Of a DNA stretch of 22,219 nucleotides, positions 14,850 through 21,466 are shown piece by piece. This stretch comes from a virus, in IMG/VR virus record IMGVR_UViG_3300042350_000872, positions 1 through 22,219 of that record; one strand, 5' to 3'. A program made the translations under genes and the position numbers. The notes beneath the pieces are model-generated. The model worked only from the letters and a program-made list of their open reading frames with translations, was not told the origin of the DNA and did no database searches. Numbering within the stretch: the stretch's first letter is position 1; each line of letters opens with the position of its first letter.

Positions 14850-16813
14850 TGCCTTTGCCACCGGGATTTGAACTTGTAGAGCAGTCTAAGCTGCCCGAAG
14901 GTTATGTAATGGTGACGGGCGCAGAGAGGGAAGAATCGCCCTCGATGCGGGCAGGCCGTCAATACATGGGCACAGAGGGCGGTCGAGATGTTGCCGCCAT
15001 TGCCTCTGCTATGCAAGGGCCGACATTTGGCTTTCTTGACGAACTTGCGGGTGCAGGCGCTGCGGCATTTGGTGCGCCGTTTAGCGATAAGCCAATGGGT
15101 GAGCGGTACAAGTCTGCCCGAGACTACGTTCGCGGCATGACTGAGCAATTTGGCAAGGAATACCCGATTACCGGCGCAATCACTCGAGGCATGACCGCAG
15201 CGCCTACGGCATTGATTCCGATAGGTTCGGCTACGCAAGCGGCAACCATGATGACCCCTGCGGCGCGGATTGCTCAAGCCTTGAAGGGCGGCGCGGTGAC
15301 AGGTGCGGCTGGCGGTTTGGGTGAATCCACAGCACAAGACGTTAGCGGCATGGCTCGTGATGTGGCACAGGGCGCGGCTTTGGGCGGCGGTCTTGGGGCG
15401 GCAGGACAAGCAACGGGCGGGGTTTTGGGTGCTGTTGGCGGTCAGATCGCGCAACGCATGATGCCGCCTGTAGCACAAGATGCGGCTCGGATGCGGCTTG
15501 CTGAAGCGTTGTTTAGGGATGTGCCTCGCGGTTCAGTCTTTGAGCAACCGGGATCGTTGAGCACTCCAGCCACAAGAGGTATCGCTAGGCTCGAAACGCT
15601 AGGGCCTGAGGCACGAATTGCCGATGTTGGTGGGCAGAGTACGACTCGCCTTGCGGATGTGTTGGCGACCCTTCCTGGCAAGTCTAAAGACATGATGGAA
15701 CGGGCGATCCGTGAGCGTCAAGCGGGAAGGCCAGGCAGGATTGTAGGCGCGGCAGAGGAAGCCACAGGATTAGGCCAAGGATTTAAGGCAACCGAGGATG
15801 CGTTTATTGCAGAGCAAGCAGCAAAGGCAGCGCCGTTGTACGAGCAGTTGCGCGGAATGTCGGTTCGGGTGGATGACAGCCTGCATGGGTTGATTCAACG
15901 AGCACCGGATGCCTGGAAAGCCGCACAAGACTTGGCCCGCAGGGAAGGCAAAACCCCGCTAGATTTGTCCAAGATCAAACCGGGCGATGATTTATCCTTT
16001 GAGGCATTAGACACGCTGAAAAAAGCATTGTGGACGATTGGCGAAAAAGAGAAAGTAAACTTTAAAGCTACCGCAGAAAGCCGAGCAACGGACAATCTAC
16101 GCAATGAATTGACGCGCAAACTAGATGCTTTGTCTCCTAAAGATCAGCAAGGCAATTCAATTTATAAAGCTGCGCGGGATGCTTTTGCAGGCCCTGCCGA
16201 AGCACAAGCCGCATTGCAGCGTGGCAGAGAGATATTCCGCGAGAATGTGGTCGATCTGCCGTCAATCATTAAGGGAATGTCTCCTAGCGAGCTAGAAGCC
16301 TTCAAAGTTGGAACGATTCAAGCAATCCGCGACAAAGCAGGCACTGAGGGCGGGCAAACTTCCTTGTTAAAAATGTGGAAAGAATCCAAGACAAGCGACC
16401 CGCTACGCATGGCGTTTGGTGATGATTTCCGACGGTTTTCTGCTGAGATTGCCAAAGAAGGCAAGCTAAAGCAGATGGAAAGTGTCGGACGAGGATCGCA
16501 GACAGCATCAAGACTAGCAGCGGCAGAGGAATTAGGCGCAGCGGGTGACCTTGGGCGCGGTGCGATGGATGTTACACGCGGCAATCTCATGGGCGCTATG
16601 CAGAATTTTGGAAATGCGTTATCGGCTAGGCAAATGCCCGAACCAACGCGAAATAAACTTGCTGAACTGTTAATGAAACAAGGGCCAGCAGCAAAAATGG
16701 AACTGCAAGACCTTGATAAATTCATTCAGCAAATCAACGCACAACGCGCACGGCGTGCAGGTATGACAGGCGCAGCAACAGGACAAGCAACCACGCAAGG
16801 GGCACAGCAATGA
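14849..16813 (+). CDS. Large DNA ejection-type internal virion protein (654 aa)
   Basis: Probable largest ejection protein, forming part of the trans-envelope conduit. The N-terminus has two short similar units (LPPGFELV and LPEGYVMV), a common start of phage internal proteins. Residues about 140-210 are Gly/Ala-rich and hydrophobic (GGAVTGAAGGLGES, GAALGGGLGAAGQATGG, VLGAVGGQIA), a plausible membrane-active segment. The remainder is long amphipathic helix, including LRGMSVRVDDSLHGLIQRAPDAW and FKATAESRATDNLRNELTRKLDAL, and it ends in an Ala/Gln-rich tail. I see no transglycosylase motif, so cell-wall cleavage during entry is not supported here. It starts in a TAATG overlap and ends in an ATGA overlap with the fibre gene. 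Confidence 0.75.
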   Translation: MPLPPGFELVEQSKLPEGYVMVTGAEREESPSMRAGRQYMGTEGGRDVAAIASAMQGPTFGFLDELAGAGAAAFGAPFSDKPMGERYKSARDYVRGMTEQFGKEYPITGAITRGMTAAPTALIPIGSATQAATMMTPAARIAQALKGGAVTGAAGGLGESTAQDVSGMARDVAQGAALGGGLGAAGQATGGVLGAVGGQIAQRMMPPVAQDAARMRLAEALFRDVPRGSVFEQPGSLSTPATRGIARLETLGPEARIADVGGQSTTRLADVLATLPGKSKDMMERAIRERQAGRPGRIVGAAEEATGLGQGFKATEDAFIAEQAAKAAPLYEQLRGMSVRVDDSLHGLIQRAPDAWKAAQDLARREGKTPLDLSKIKPGDDLSFEALDTLKKALWTIGEKEKVNFKATAESRATDNLRNELTRKLDALSPKDQQGNSIYKAARDAFAGPAEAQAALQRGREIFRENVVDLPSIIKGMSPSELEAFKVGTIQAIRDKAGTEGGQTSLLKMWKESKTSDPLRMAFGDDFRRFSAEIAKEGKLKQMESVGRGSQTASRLAAAEELGAAGDLGRGAMDVTRGNLMGAMQNFGNALSARQMPEPTRNKLAELLMKQGPAAKMELQDLDKFIQQINAQRARRAGMTGAATGQATTQGAQQ

Positions 16814-17778
16814 GCTACAACGGATCAGGGACGTTCCAAATCAACACGGCAGGGCAACCTGTCGTAACGGGTACGGTTATCAGTAGCACAGCGTTCAACT
16901 CGCTGACTTCTGACTTGGCAACGGGTCTTAGTACCGCTATCACCAAAGACGGTCAAACGACTGTTACTGCCAATATCCCAATGGCAAACTTTAAAATCAC
17001 GGGGCTTGGTGCAGCAACAGCCGCAGCCGACGCGGTGCGGTTCTCGCAGTTGCAAGGCAGCGCAGACAAGCTGCTAACTGTGACGGGAACTGATACCTAC
17101 GTTGCTACTGCATCCCCTGCGCTGACGGCATACGCTGCGGGCAACCTGTTTTCGTTAGTTGTTCCTAATACAAACACAGGCGCAGCAACGATTAACATTG
17201 ATGGGCTTGGCGCTAAAGCCATCACGCGCACAGGAACAACTGCTCTTGTCGCAGGCGACATGATTGCAACCGAAGTTGTAATCGTTGTCTATGACGGCAC
17301 TCGGTTTCAGCTCATCAACGCTAACAGCTTCACAAACTTGCTTGTATCGGGAACGCTGACCTATGGCGGTGTGACGTTGACGAATGCAGTCACCGGCACG
17401 GGCAAGATGGTGCTTGATACAAGCCCAACGGTTAACAACCCTACCGTTACGAACTATGTCGAAAGCGTCGTTGCTATTGGAACGGTTACATCGTCTAGCA
17501 CGTTGTCTCTGACTAGCGGTACGGTTCAGACTGCTACGCTTACCGCATCTACAGCTTGCACGTTCACCATGCCGACTGCTACTGCGGGCAAGTCTTTCGT
17601 GTTGTTGCTCAAGCAAGCTGCAAGCACAGGTAACGGAACGGCAACGTTTACGGGCGTGAAGTTTGGCACAGCGGGCGCTCCTACGATTACCGCTACCGCG
17701 GGCAAAATGGACATTTTGACTTTCATCGCTGATGGCACAAATTGGTACGGTTCAATCGCACAGGGATACACCCCATAA
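16810..17778 (+). CDS. Tail fibre-like protein (322 aa)
   Basis: Probable short tail fibre or spike shaft. The N-terminus (MSYNGSGTFQINTAGQPVVTGT, TAFNSLTSDLATGLSTAITKDGQ, ANIPMANFKITGLG) is the standard opening of many podophage fibre proteins and probably attaches the fibre to the tail. A strand-rich, Thr/Ser/Val/Gly-rich shaft follows with a GAATINIDGLGAKAITRTG unit. A C-terminal beta domain (TFTMPTATAGKSFVLLLKQ to FIADGTNWYGSIAQGY) closes it. There is no enzymatic depolymerase motif. It overlaps the upstream gene by ATGA, and the glycine-rich gene begins on its stop codon (TAATG), so the two may assemble as shaft and tip. Confidence 0.8.
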   Translation: MSYNGSGTFQINTAGQPVVTGTVISSTAFNSLTSDLATGLSTAITKDGQTTVTANIPMANFKITGLGAATAAADAVRFSQLQGSADKLLTVTGTDTYVATASPALTAYAAGNLFSLVVPNTNTGAATINIDGLGAKAITRTGTTALVAGDMIATEVVIVVYDGTRFQLINANSFTNLLVSGTLTYGGVTLTNAVTGTGKMVLDTSPTVNNPTVTNYVESVVAIGTVTSSSTLSLTSGTVQTATLTASTACTFTMPTATAGKSFVLLLKQAASTGNGTATFTGVKFGTAGAPTITATAGKMDILTFIADGTNWYGSIAQGYTP

Positions 17779-18653
17779 TGTTCGCAGCCAAAAATTTCTT
17801 TCTTGCCGGTGGCGCTGCCGGAATTACTACCGATTTCCTTGTCATAGCAGGTGGAGGCGGCGGCGGTGGATTTGGTGGCGCGGGTGCAGGCGGCTACCGC
17901 ACAAGCGCAGGAACTAGCGGCGGCGGTGCGTCTGCGGAAGCGCAGTTAACGCTATCGTATGGCATTGCGTACACAGTCACAGTTGGCGCAGGCGGGGCGG
18001 GCGTAATTGGCGGTGGTTCGGGGACTTCCGGCTCTAATTCTGTTTTTAGTTCTATTACGTCAACCGGTGGTGGTTTTGGAGCAGACGGCAACGCAGGAAG
18101 CGGCGGCTCGGGCGGCGGCACAGTCACAAGCACAGTTGGAAGTGGAACGGTTGGACAAGGCAAAGATGGAGGCACGGGCCACAACAACGGCGCGGGTGAT
18201 GTTGTTGGCGGTGGAGGAGGTGGTTCTAGTGCAGTTGGTGTAAGTTCCCCGTCAGGCAATGCAGGCAATGGTGGGGCAGGTACTGCAAGCAGTATCACCG
18301 GCTCTAGTGTCACCCGAGCAGGCGGCGGCGCAGGGGGTGGAGACGGTCGCGGCGCAGCCCAAGGTGGAACGGGTGGCTCGGGCGGCGGCGGCAATGGCGG
18401 TGGGGCAAATGGAGACGCAGGTACTGCCGGAACAGTTAACACGGGCAGCGGTGGCGGGGCGGGCGGGTTTCAAACAAGCTCGTATTACGCGGGCAAAGCA
18501 GGCGGTTCGGGCATCGTCATCATCAAAGTGCCTGATACTGTTACCGCTACTTTTTCCGGCGGTGTGACGCAAAGTTCAACAACTGGCGGCGGGTTCAAAA
18601 TTTATTCAGTAACAGCCACTTCGACCACTAGCGAAACCGTGTCGTTTGCATAG
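17778..18653 (+). CDS. Glycine-rich adhesin-like tail tip protein (291 aa)
   Basis: Candidate receptor-binding protein. After MFAAKNFFLAGGAAGITTDFLVIAG, the centre is packed with poly-Gly runs (GGGGGGGFGGAGAGGY, VVGGGGGGSS, GGSGGGGNGGG). These are interrupted by strands such as YTVTVGAGGAG and GGSGIVIIKVPDTV. The FLVIAGGGGGG...YTVTVGAGG...GGSGIVIIK framework is a known phage glycine-rich domain. Polyglycine sandwiches occur in the phage S16 gp38 adhesin, so host-range function is plausible. A short Thr/Ser-rich beta end follows (GGFKIYSVTATSTTSETVSFA). ATG 17778 on the preceding stop is chosen over an in-frame ATG at 17742 inside the fibre gene. The DNA is noticeably more G-rich than its neighbours, as Gly codons require. 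Confidence 0.72.
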   Translation: MFAAKNFFLAGGAAGITTDFLVIAGGGGGGGFGGAGAGGYRTSAGTSGGGASAEAQLTLSYGIAYTVTVGAGGAGVIGGGSGTSGSNSVFSSITSTGGGFGADGNAGSGGSGGGTVTSTVGSGTVGQGKDGGTGHNNGAGDVVGGGGGGSSAVGVSSPSGNAGNGGAGTASSITGSSVTRAGGGAGGGDGRGAAQGGTGGSGGGGNGGGANGDAGTAGTVNTGSGGGAGGFQTSSYYAGKAGGSGIVIIKVPDTVTATFSGGVTQSSTTGGGFKIYSVTATSTTSETVSFA

Positions 18654-18661
18654 GAAAAATC

Positions 18662-19021
18662 ATGGCACATTTTGCAAAACTTGATGAAAACAATATCGTG
18701 GTGTTTGTTACCGTCGGCAGGGATGAAGATAACGGCAAAGAGGACGAGCTTACTGCGCGTACTAGCGATGTCTATAAGCAGACCAGCTACAACACCCACG
18801 GCGGGGTTCACGCGCTCGGTGGTACGCCATTCCGCAAGAACTATGCGGGATTGGGCTACACCTATGACGAGCAGCGCGATGCTTTCATTCCTCCACAGCC
18901 TTATCCGTCTTGGACGCTAAACGACAGCACTTGCCTGTGGAATGCACCAACCCCGATGCCTGAAGGTGCGTGGTCTTGGGACGAAAACTCTCAATCATGG
19001 ATAGAGATAAATGGAGAATGA
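18662..19021 (+). CDS. Small phage structural-type protein with KNYAGxGYTYD motif (119 aa)
   Basis: The product has MAHFAKLDENNIVVFVTVGRDED, KQTSYNTHGGVH, FRKNYAGLGYTYDEQRDAFI, PQPYPSWTLND and a WSWDENSQSWIE end. I recognise this as a small protein recurrent in aquatic phages, including cyanophage genomes, where it is usually annotated as structural or hypothetical. Its function is not known to me. AGGA overlaps the preceding TAG and gives a start 6 nt downstream. The position after the fibre and adhesin suggests a tail-associated or fibre-assembly role. Its last 11 nt overlap a 52-aa membrane-protein gene. Confidence 0.78.
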   Translation: MAHFAKLDENNIVVFVTVGRDEDNGKEDELTARTSDVYKQTSYNTHGGVHALGGTPFRKNYAGLGYTYDEQRDAFIPPQPYPSWTLNDSTCLWNAPTPMPEGAWSWDENSQSWIEINGE

Positions 19022-19169
19022 TCTCGAAGCAAAGTTTATGACGCATGAAGCGGTGTGCGCTGAACGGTGGAAAGAGACGATTCTTCGCATCAAGCGAATA
19101 GAGTCTATTGGCATTGCGTGTGCAGGCGCGATCATTCTTCTATTGCTGCATTTAGTGACTAAGCAATGA
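19011..19169 (+). CDS. Small single-pass membrane protein in the lysis region (52 aa)
   Basis: A short gene easily overlooked. ATG 19011 is immediately preceded by an in-frame TAA, and the frame runs 52 codons to TGA at 19167-19169. The N-terminal 30 residues are charged (MENDLEAKFMTHEAVCAERW, KETILRIKRI). Residues about 32-49 form a hydrophobic helix (SIGIACAGAIILLLLHLV) with a short TKQ tail. It overlaps the previous gene by 11 nt and the next by 4 nt (ATGA), so it fits the coupled operon exactly. AGAG 4 nt upstream is a weak ribosome binding site. It could be a small holin, antiholin or pinholin-like helper, but only the membrane helix is actually visible. Confidence 0.7.
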   Translation: MENDLEAKFMTHEAVCAERWKETILRIKRIESIGIACAGAIILLLLHLVTKQ

Positions 19170-19435
19170 ATTGGCAAGACGTACTCAAAGCGATCATTCC
19201 GATAGTCGTAGCTGCACTAGCCTGGCTACTTGGACAAGTCTCGGAGTTCTCTACTCGTCTGACTAAGATTGAAGGCTCTATGCCTGCTTTGATTACGCCT
19301 GCCGGAACACCTACTGACAGCCCGTTGTCTGCTGAAGCGCGGCATAAGCTGAAAGAAGAGATTTACAAAGACATTCACGATTTGCAAGTTCGCGTTAAGT
19401 TAATGGAAGAAAGAGCGAGGATTTATGCAAAATGA
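19166..19435 (+). CDS. Membrane-anchored coiled-coil protein, lysis candidate (89 aa)
   Basis: One N-terminal hydrophobic helix (about 7-25, LKAIIPIVVAALAWLLGQV) is followed by TRLTKIEGSMPALITPAGTPTDSPLSAEAR and a charged C-terminal coiled coil (KLKEEIYKDIHDLQVRVKLMEERARIYAK). The layout, with a membrane anchor then a periplasmic-style coiled coil, resembles a short inner-membrane spanin. A class III holin or an accessory is also possible. The IEGxMPALITPxGxPTDSP block looks familiar from podophage lysis regions, but I cannot name the family. It is joined by ATGA overlaps to both neighbours. Confidence 0.72.
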   Translation: MNWQDVLKAIIPIVVAALAWLLGQVSEFSTRLTKIEGSMPALITPAGTPTDSPLSAEARHKLKEEIYKDIHDLQVRVKLMEERARIYAK

Positions 19436-19965
19436 TCGACCCCGTTACTATAGGAGCAGCGTTTGCTGTAGCTAAAACTTCGGTCGCCTTTGTTAAAGAG
19501 GCGATCAACATGGGCAAGGAAATCCGTGACTGCTACGGAGAATTGTCCAAGTTTTTTACGGCGCAGGGTCAGATTGAGAAAGCCGCTAAACAGGTCGAGG
19601 CGGCAAAAGCAGCAGCAAAGCCTGATGATCCAAAAGAGGCAGCAGCGCAAGAATCGGTGCTGTCTCAGGCATTTACCATCGTCATGCAGCGCAAGCAGGC
19701 GAGGGAGTTTGAGCGCGAATTGAGGGATATGTTTGCTCTCAAAGGCGAAATGGACTTGTACGCAGAGCTTTGTGCGGAGCGCGATAGGATTAGCGGTGAA
19801 CAAGACGAGGCAAACAGAGAGGCTATCCGCAAAGCCAGGTTAGCAAAAGACCGCGCTGCTAGGAAAAAAGAAGAATTTGAGCAAGCCTTGATGACTGCGG
19901 GAATATTTGTATTCCTCGGCATTGGCGGAATCATCGTATTCGTTGCAATCTACTTTAGGGGCTGA
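19432..19965 (+). CDS. C-terminally membrane-anchored helical protein (177 aa)
   Basis: The N-terminus MIDPVTIGAAFAVAKTSVAFVKEAINMGKEIRDCY is amphipathic to hydrophobic and familiar from phage proteins near lysis genes. A long charged helical region follows (KQVEAAKAAAKPDDPKEAAAQE, then QRKQAREFERELRDMFALKGEM and DRISGEQDEANREAIRKARLAKDRAARKKEEFEQ). A strong C-terminal transmembrane helix spans about 155-174 (TAGIFVFLGIGGIIVFVAIY). The function is unknown. It may be a lysis accessory or a membrane-linked assembly protein. It overlaps upstream by ATGA and is separated from the holin start by a single base. Confidence 0.75.
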   Translation: MIDPVTIGAAFAVAKTSVAFVKEAINMGKEIRDCYGELSKFFTAQGQIEKAAKQVEAAKAAAKPDDPKEAAAQESVLSQAFTIVMQRKQAREFERELRDMFALKGEMDLYAELCAERDRISGEQDEANREAIRKARLAKDRAARKKEEFEQALMTAGIFVFLGIGGIIVFVAIYFRG

Positions 19966-19966
19966 A

Positions 19967-20491
19967 ATGCTATCTCTCATATCAAGTTCGCTTTCATTCC
20001 TGATGGGCGGTTTACCGTCGATTCTGTCGTTCTTCCAAGACCGATCCGACAAAAAGCACGAGATCGCCCTAGCGCAGATGCAGATCGAACGGGAACTAGA
20101 ACTAAAAAAAGCCGGTTTTGAGCTTGAGAAACAAATAGAGGAAATCAAGACCGAGCAGATCAAGGTACAGGCTCAGAGCCGAACTGAGGAGTTAGTCGTC
20201 CAGTCGCAGCAGATAGCCGTAACCGAAAAGGTGGCGCTGCTACAGCACGACACCGAGAGCGCAAGGGGTGCAAGCCTATGGGTGGTCAATGCACGCGCTA
20301 TGGTGCGCCCTGGCATCGCCTACGGGATGTTTCTGCTGCTAGTGTTCGTGGATGTATTCGGCTTTCTGTACGCCTTCAAGACGGGCGTGGCGTTTGACGT
20401 GGCGCTCAATAATTTGTGGGACGATGATTCGCAGATCATCTTTGCGTCAATCATTGCTTTCTACTTCGGCGGCCAGGCTTTCAAGAAATGA
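19967..20491 (+). CDS. Holin of the GTA/3TM type (174 aa)
   Basis: Probable holin releasing the lysozyme across the inner membrane. The N-terminal hydrophobic segment (4-23) is followed by a charged coiled coil (about 27-100). NARAMVRPGIAYGMFLLLVFVDVFGFLYAF (108-137) forms a helix with the ARxxxRP lead-in typical of three-TM holins of gene-transfer-agent type (PF11351-like). A last hydrophobic helix (157-172) precedes the FKK tail. ATG 19967 is used because AGGGG lies just upstream and it follows the previous TGA; the in-frame ATG at 19907 would add 20 residues overlapping the neighbour. The 3' end overlaps the lysozyme start by ATGA, a standard holin-endolysin pair. Confidence 0.75.
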   Translation: MLSLISSSLSFLMGGLPSILSFFQDRSDKKHEIALAQMQIERELELKKAGFELEKQIEEIKTEQIKVQAQSRTEELVVQSQQIAVTEKVALLQHDTESARGASLWVVNARAMVRPGIAYGMFLLLVFVDVFGFLYAFKTGVAFDVALNNLWDDDSQIIFASIIAFYFGGQAFKK

Positions 20492-20961
20492 AGGTTTCGC
20501 CGCTGTGCATCAAGATGATTGCACACCATGAGGGCGTGCGTTACAAGCCTTACCGCTGCCCGGCTAACCTATGGACTATCGGTATCGGGCACGTCATGTA
20601 TCCCGACCACGCCAAGCTGACAATGGCTGACCGGCTGAAAGTAGACTTACATCCCGACGACAATCGGGTGTGGAGCAAGGAGGAAGTGGATGCGATTCTT
20701 GCAAGCGATTTGGCTCGATTTGAGCGCGGCGTTACCCAATATTGCGGCGAGCTTGCCCAAAGTAAATTTGATGCTCTCGTCAGCTTTGCTTTCAATCTTG
20801 GTTTGGGAACGCTACAGCGCAGCACCCTCCGTCAAAAGGTGCTGCGCCGGGATTATGAAGCGGCTGCGGCTGAGTTTATGAAGTTCACCAAAGCAGGAGG
20901 CAAAGTTTTGCCAGGACTCGTCAAGCGTCGAACTGATGAGCGTCTACTTTTTTCTTCATGA
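20488..20961 (+). CDS. Endolysin, GH24 muramidase with Cys in the catalytic triad (157 aa)
   Basis: Cleaves the MurNAc-GlcNAc bond of peptidoglycan at the end of infection. The T4-lysozyme signature E-8-[D/C]-5-T is present: E15 in AHHEGVRYKPY, C24 where T4 lysozyme has Asp20, and T30 in LWTIGIGH (28-35). The family core QSKFDALVSFAFNLG lies at 91-105 and LPGLVKRRTDER is the usual C-terminal end. There is no signal peptide or SAR helix, so export should need the holin upstream. An insertion-like stretch (about 36-60, VMYPDHAKLTMADRLKVDLHPDD) lengthens the loop after the active site. The final 41 nt are overlapped, antisense, by a small minus-strand gene. Confidence 0.93.
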   Translation: MKVSPLCIKMIAHHEGVRYKPYRCPANLWTIGIGHVMYPDHAKLTMADRLKVDLHPDDNRVWSKEEVDAILASDLARFERGVTQYCGELAQSKFDALVSFAFNLGLGTLQRSTLRQKVLRRDYEAAAAEFMKFTKAGGKVLPGLVKRRTDERLLFSS

Positions 20962-21091
20962 TCCATCGGTATTGCTGCTCAGTCATTAAGCGCTGTTCAG
21001 TCTCGGGACAAGTTTTGACCTTGCACCACAGCACTTTGTCGTTGTCCTTGAACGCAAGATCACAGACTTTGCACCGCTGATAATTTTCCAT
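20921..21091 (-). CDS. Small four-cysteine (zinc-binding-like) protein (56 aa)
   Basis: Read on the minus strand from ATG at 21091 to TGA at 20923-20921, 56 codons. The N-terminal half is MENYQRCKVCDLAFKDNDKV, then LWCKVKTC: C7-x2-C10-x12-C23-x4-C28, a plausible zinc site. The C-terminus is helical and basic (QQYRWIMKKKVDAHQFDA). AAGGA lies 5 nt upstream (plus-strand tcctt at 21097-21101). It overlaps the upstream 65-aa gene by 32 nt and runs 41 nt into the end of the lysozyme gene on the other strand. Small Cys-rich proteins of this size are common among phage accessory proteins; no target is known. Confidence 0.7.
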   Translation of the reverse strand: MENYQRCKVCDLAFKDNDKVLWCKVKTCPETEQRLMTEQQYRWIMKKKVDAHQFDA

Positions 21092-21257
21092 GTTGATCCT
21101 TTTGAAGTTCGTGGAATTCTACTTTCATCTCGGATACTGCCACCAGTAGATCAGTAGTCAATGCAGAGGCTTTCCACCATTGCTTGAGTGAGGCAGCGTG
21201 GTGTATTTCCTTGCGAAGCCTATCGACTTCAAGGATGCTTTCTGAGTAGTCCTTCAT
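21060..21257 (-). CDS. Small helical protein, function unknown (65 aa)
   Basis: MKDYSESILEVDRLRKEIHH, then AASLKQWWKASALTTDLLVAVSEMKVEFHELQK: almost wholly helical with a W-W pair in the middle and a coiled-coil tendency. I recognise no family. ATG 21257 is preferred over an in-frame TTG at 21275 for two reasons. It overlaps the stop of the upstream membrane protein as ATGA, and GGAAGG lies 5 nt before it. It overlaps the next gene downstream by 32 nt. Part of the coupled minus-strand cluster of small accessory genes. Confidence 0.65.
   Translation of the reverse strand: MKDYSESILEVDRLRKEIHHAASLKQWWKASALTTDLLVAVSEMKVEFHELQKDQHGKLSAVQSL
21097..21101 (-). promoter_or_regulatory. Ribosome binding site (AAGGA) for the four-cysteine protein
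   Basis: Minus-strand AAGGA is followed by TCAAC and the ATG at 21091. Its presence supports this short frame as a real gene. Confidence 0.6.
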
Positions 21258-21430
21258 ATATACCTTCCGATCCAAGTAAGCGCACCGAGGATGGAAATGC
21301 CTATGCCCATCATTAACACAGCAGCGCAGGTATCCTCAAGCCATTCCCGTTTGTTATTGATTGGATCAACGAACATGACAAACACGGCAAACGACAAAAC
21401 AACCATAAACAAGCCGCTAAAAAATATCAT
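21254..21430 (-). CDS. Small two-helix membrane protein (58 aa)
   Basis: Minus-strand frame from ATG 21430 to TGA at 21256-21254, 58 codons. Helix 1 is at about 2-21 (IFFSGLFMVVLSFAVFVMFV). A short polar loop (DPINNKREWLEDT) follows, then helix 2 at about 35-54 (CAAVLMMGIGISILGALTW). A perfect AAGGAGG lies 7 nt before the start, and the stop overlaps the next gene as ATGA, so it is very likely translated. The size and two-helix layout resemble small class II holins or membrane-acting accessory proteins. Its location on the opposite strand from the lysis cassette argues against a simple holin role. Confidence 0.75.
   Translation of the reverse strand: MIFFSGLFMVVLSFAVFVMFVDPINNKREWLEDTCAAVLMMGIGISILGALTWIGRYI
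21263..21268 (-). promoter_or_regulatory. Ribosome binding site (GGAAGG) fixing ATG 21257
   Basis: Minus-strand GGAAGG lies 5 nt before ATG 21257 and inside the coding end of the two-helix membrane protein. It decides against the upstream TTG start. Confidence 0.6.
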
Positions 21431-21437
21431 TTTAAAG

Positions 21438-21444
21438 CCTCCTT
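21438..21444 (-). promoter_or_regulatory. Consensus ribosome binding site (AAGGAGG)
   Basis: Minus-strand AAGGAGG at ideal 7-nt spacing before ATG 21430. It lies in the 36-nt gap (21431-21466), the widest gene-free stretch in the window, which shows no hairpin terminator or clear promoter. Confidence 0.75.
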
Positions 21445-21466
21445 GCTAAGATATTGTCGATGGTAA

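Noticed and set aside
17894-18442. Proline-rich antisense frame opposite the glycine-rich protein
   Set aside because: Poly-Gly codons read as poly-Pro on the other strand; not an independent gene.
20948-20953. Run of six T at the end of the lysozyme gene as a terminator
   Set aside because: No inverted repeat precedes it; the nearby agcgtc copies are direct repeats, so no hairpin forms.
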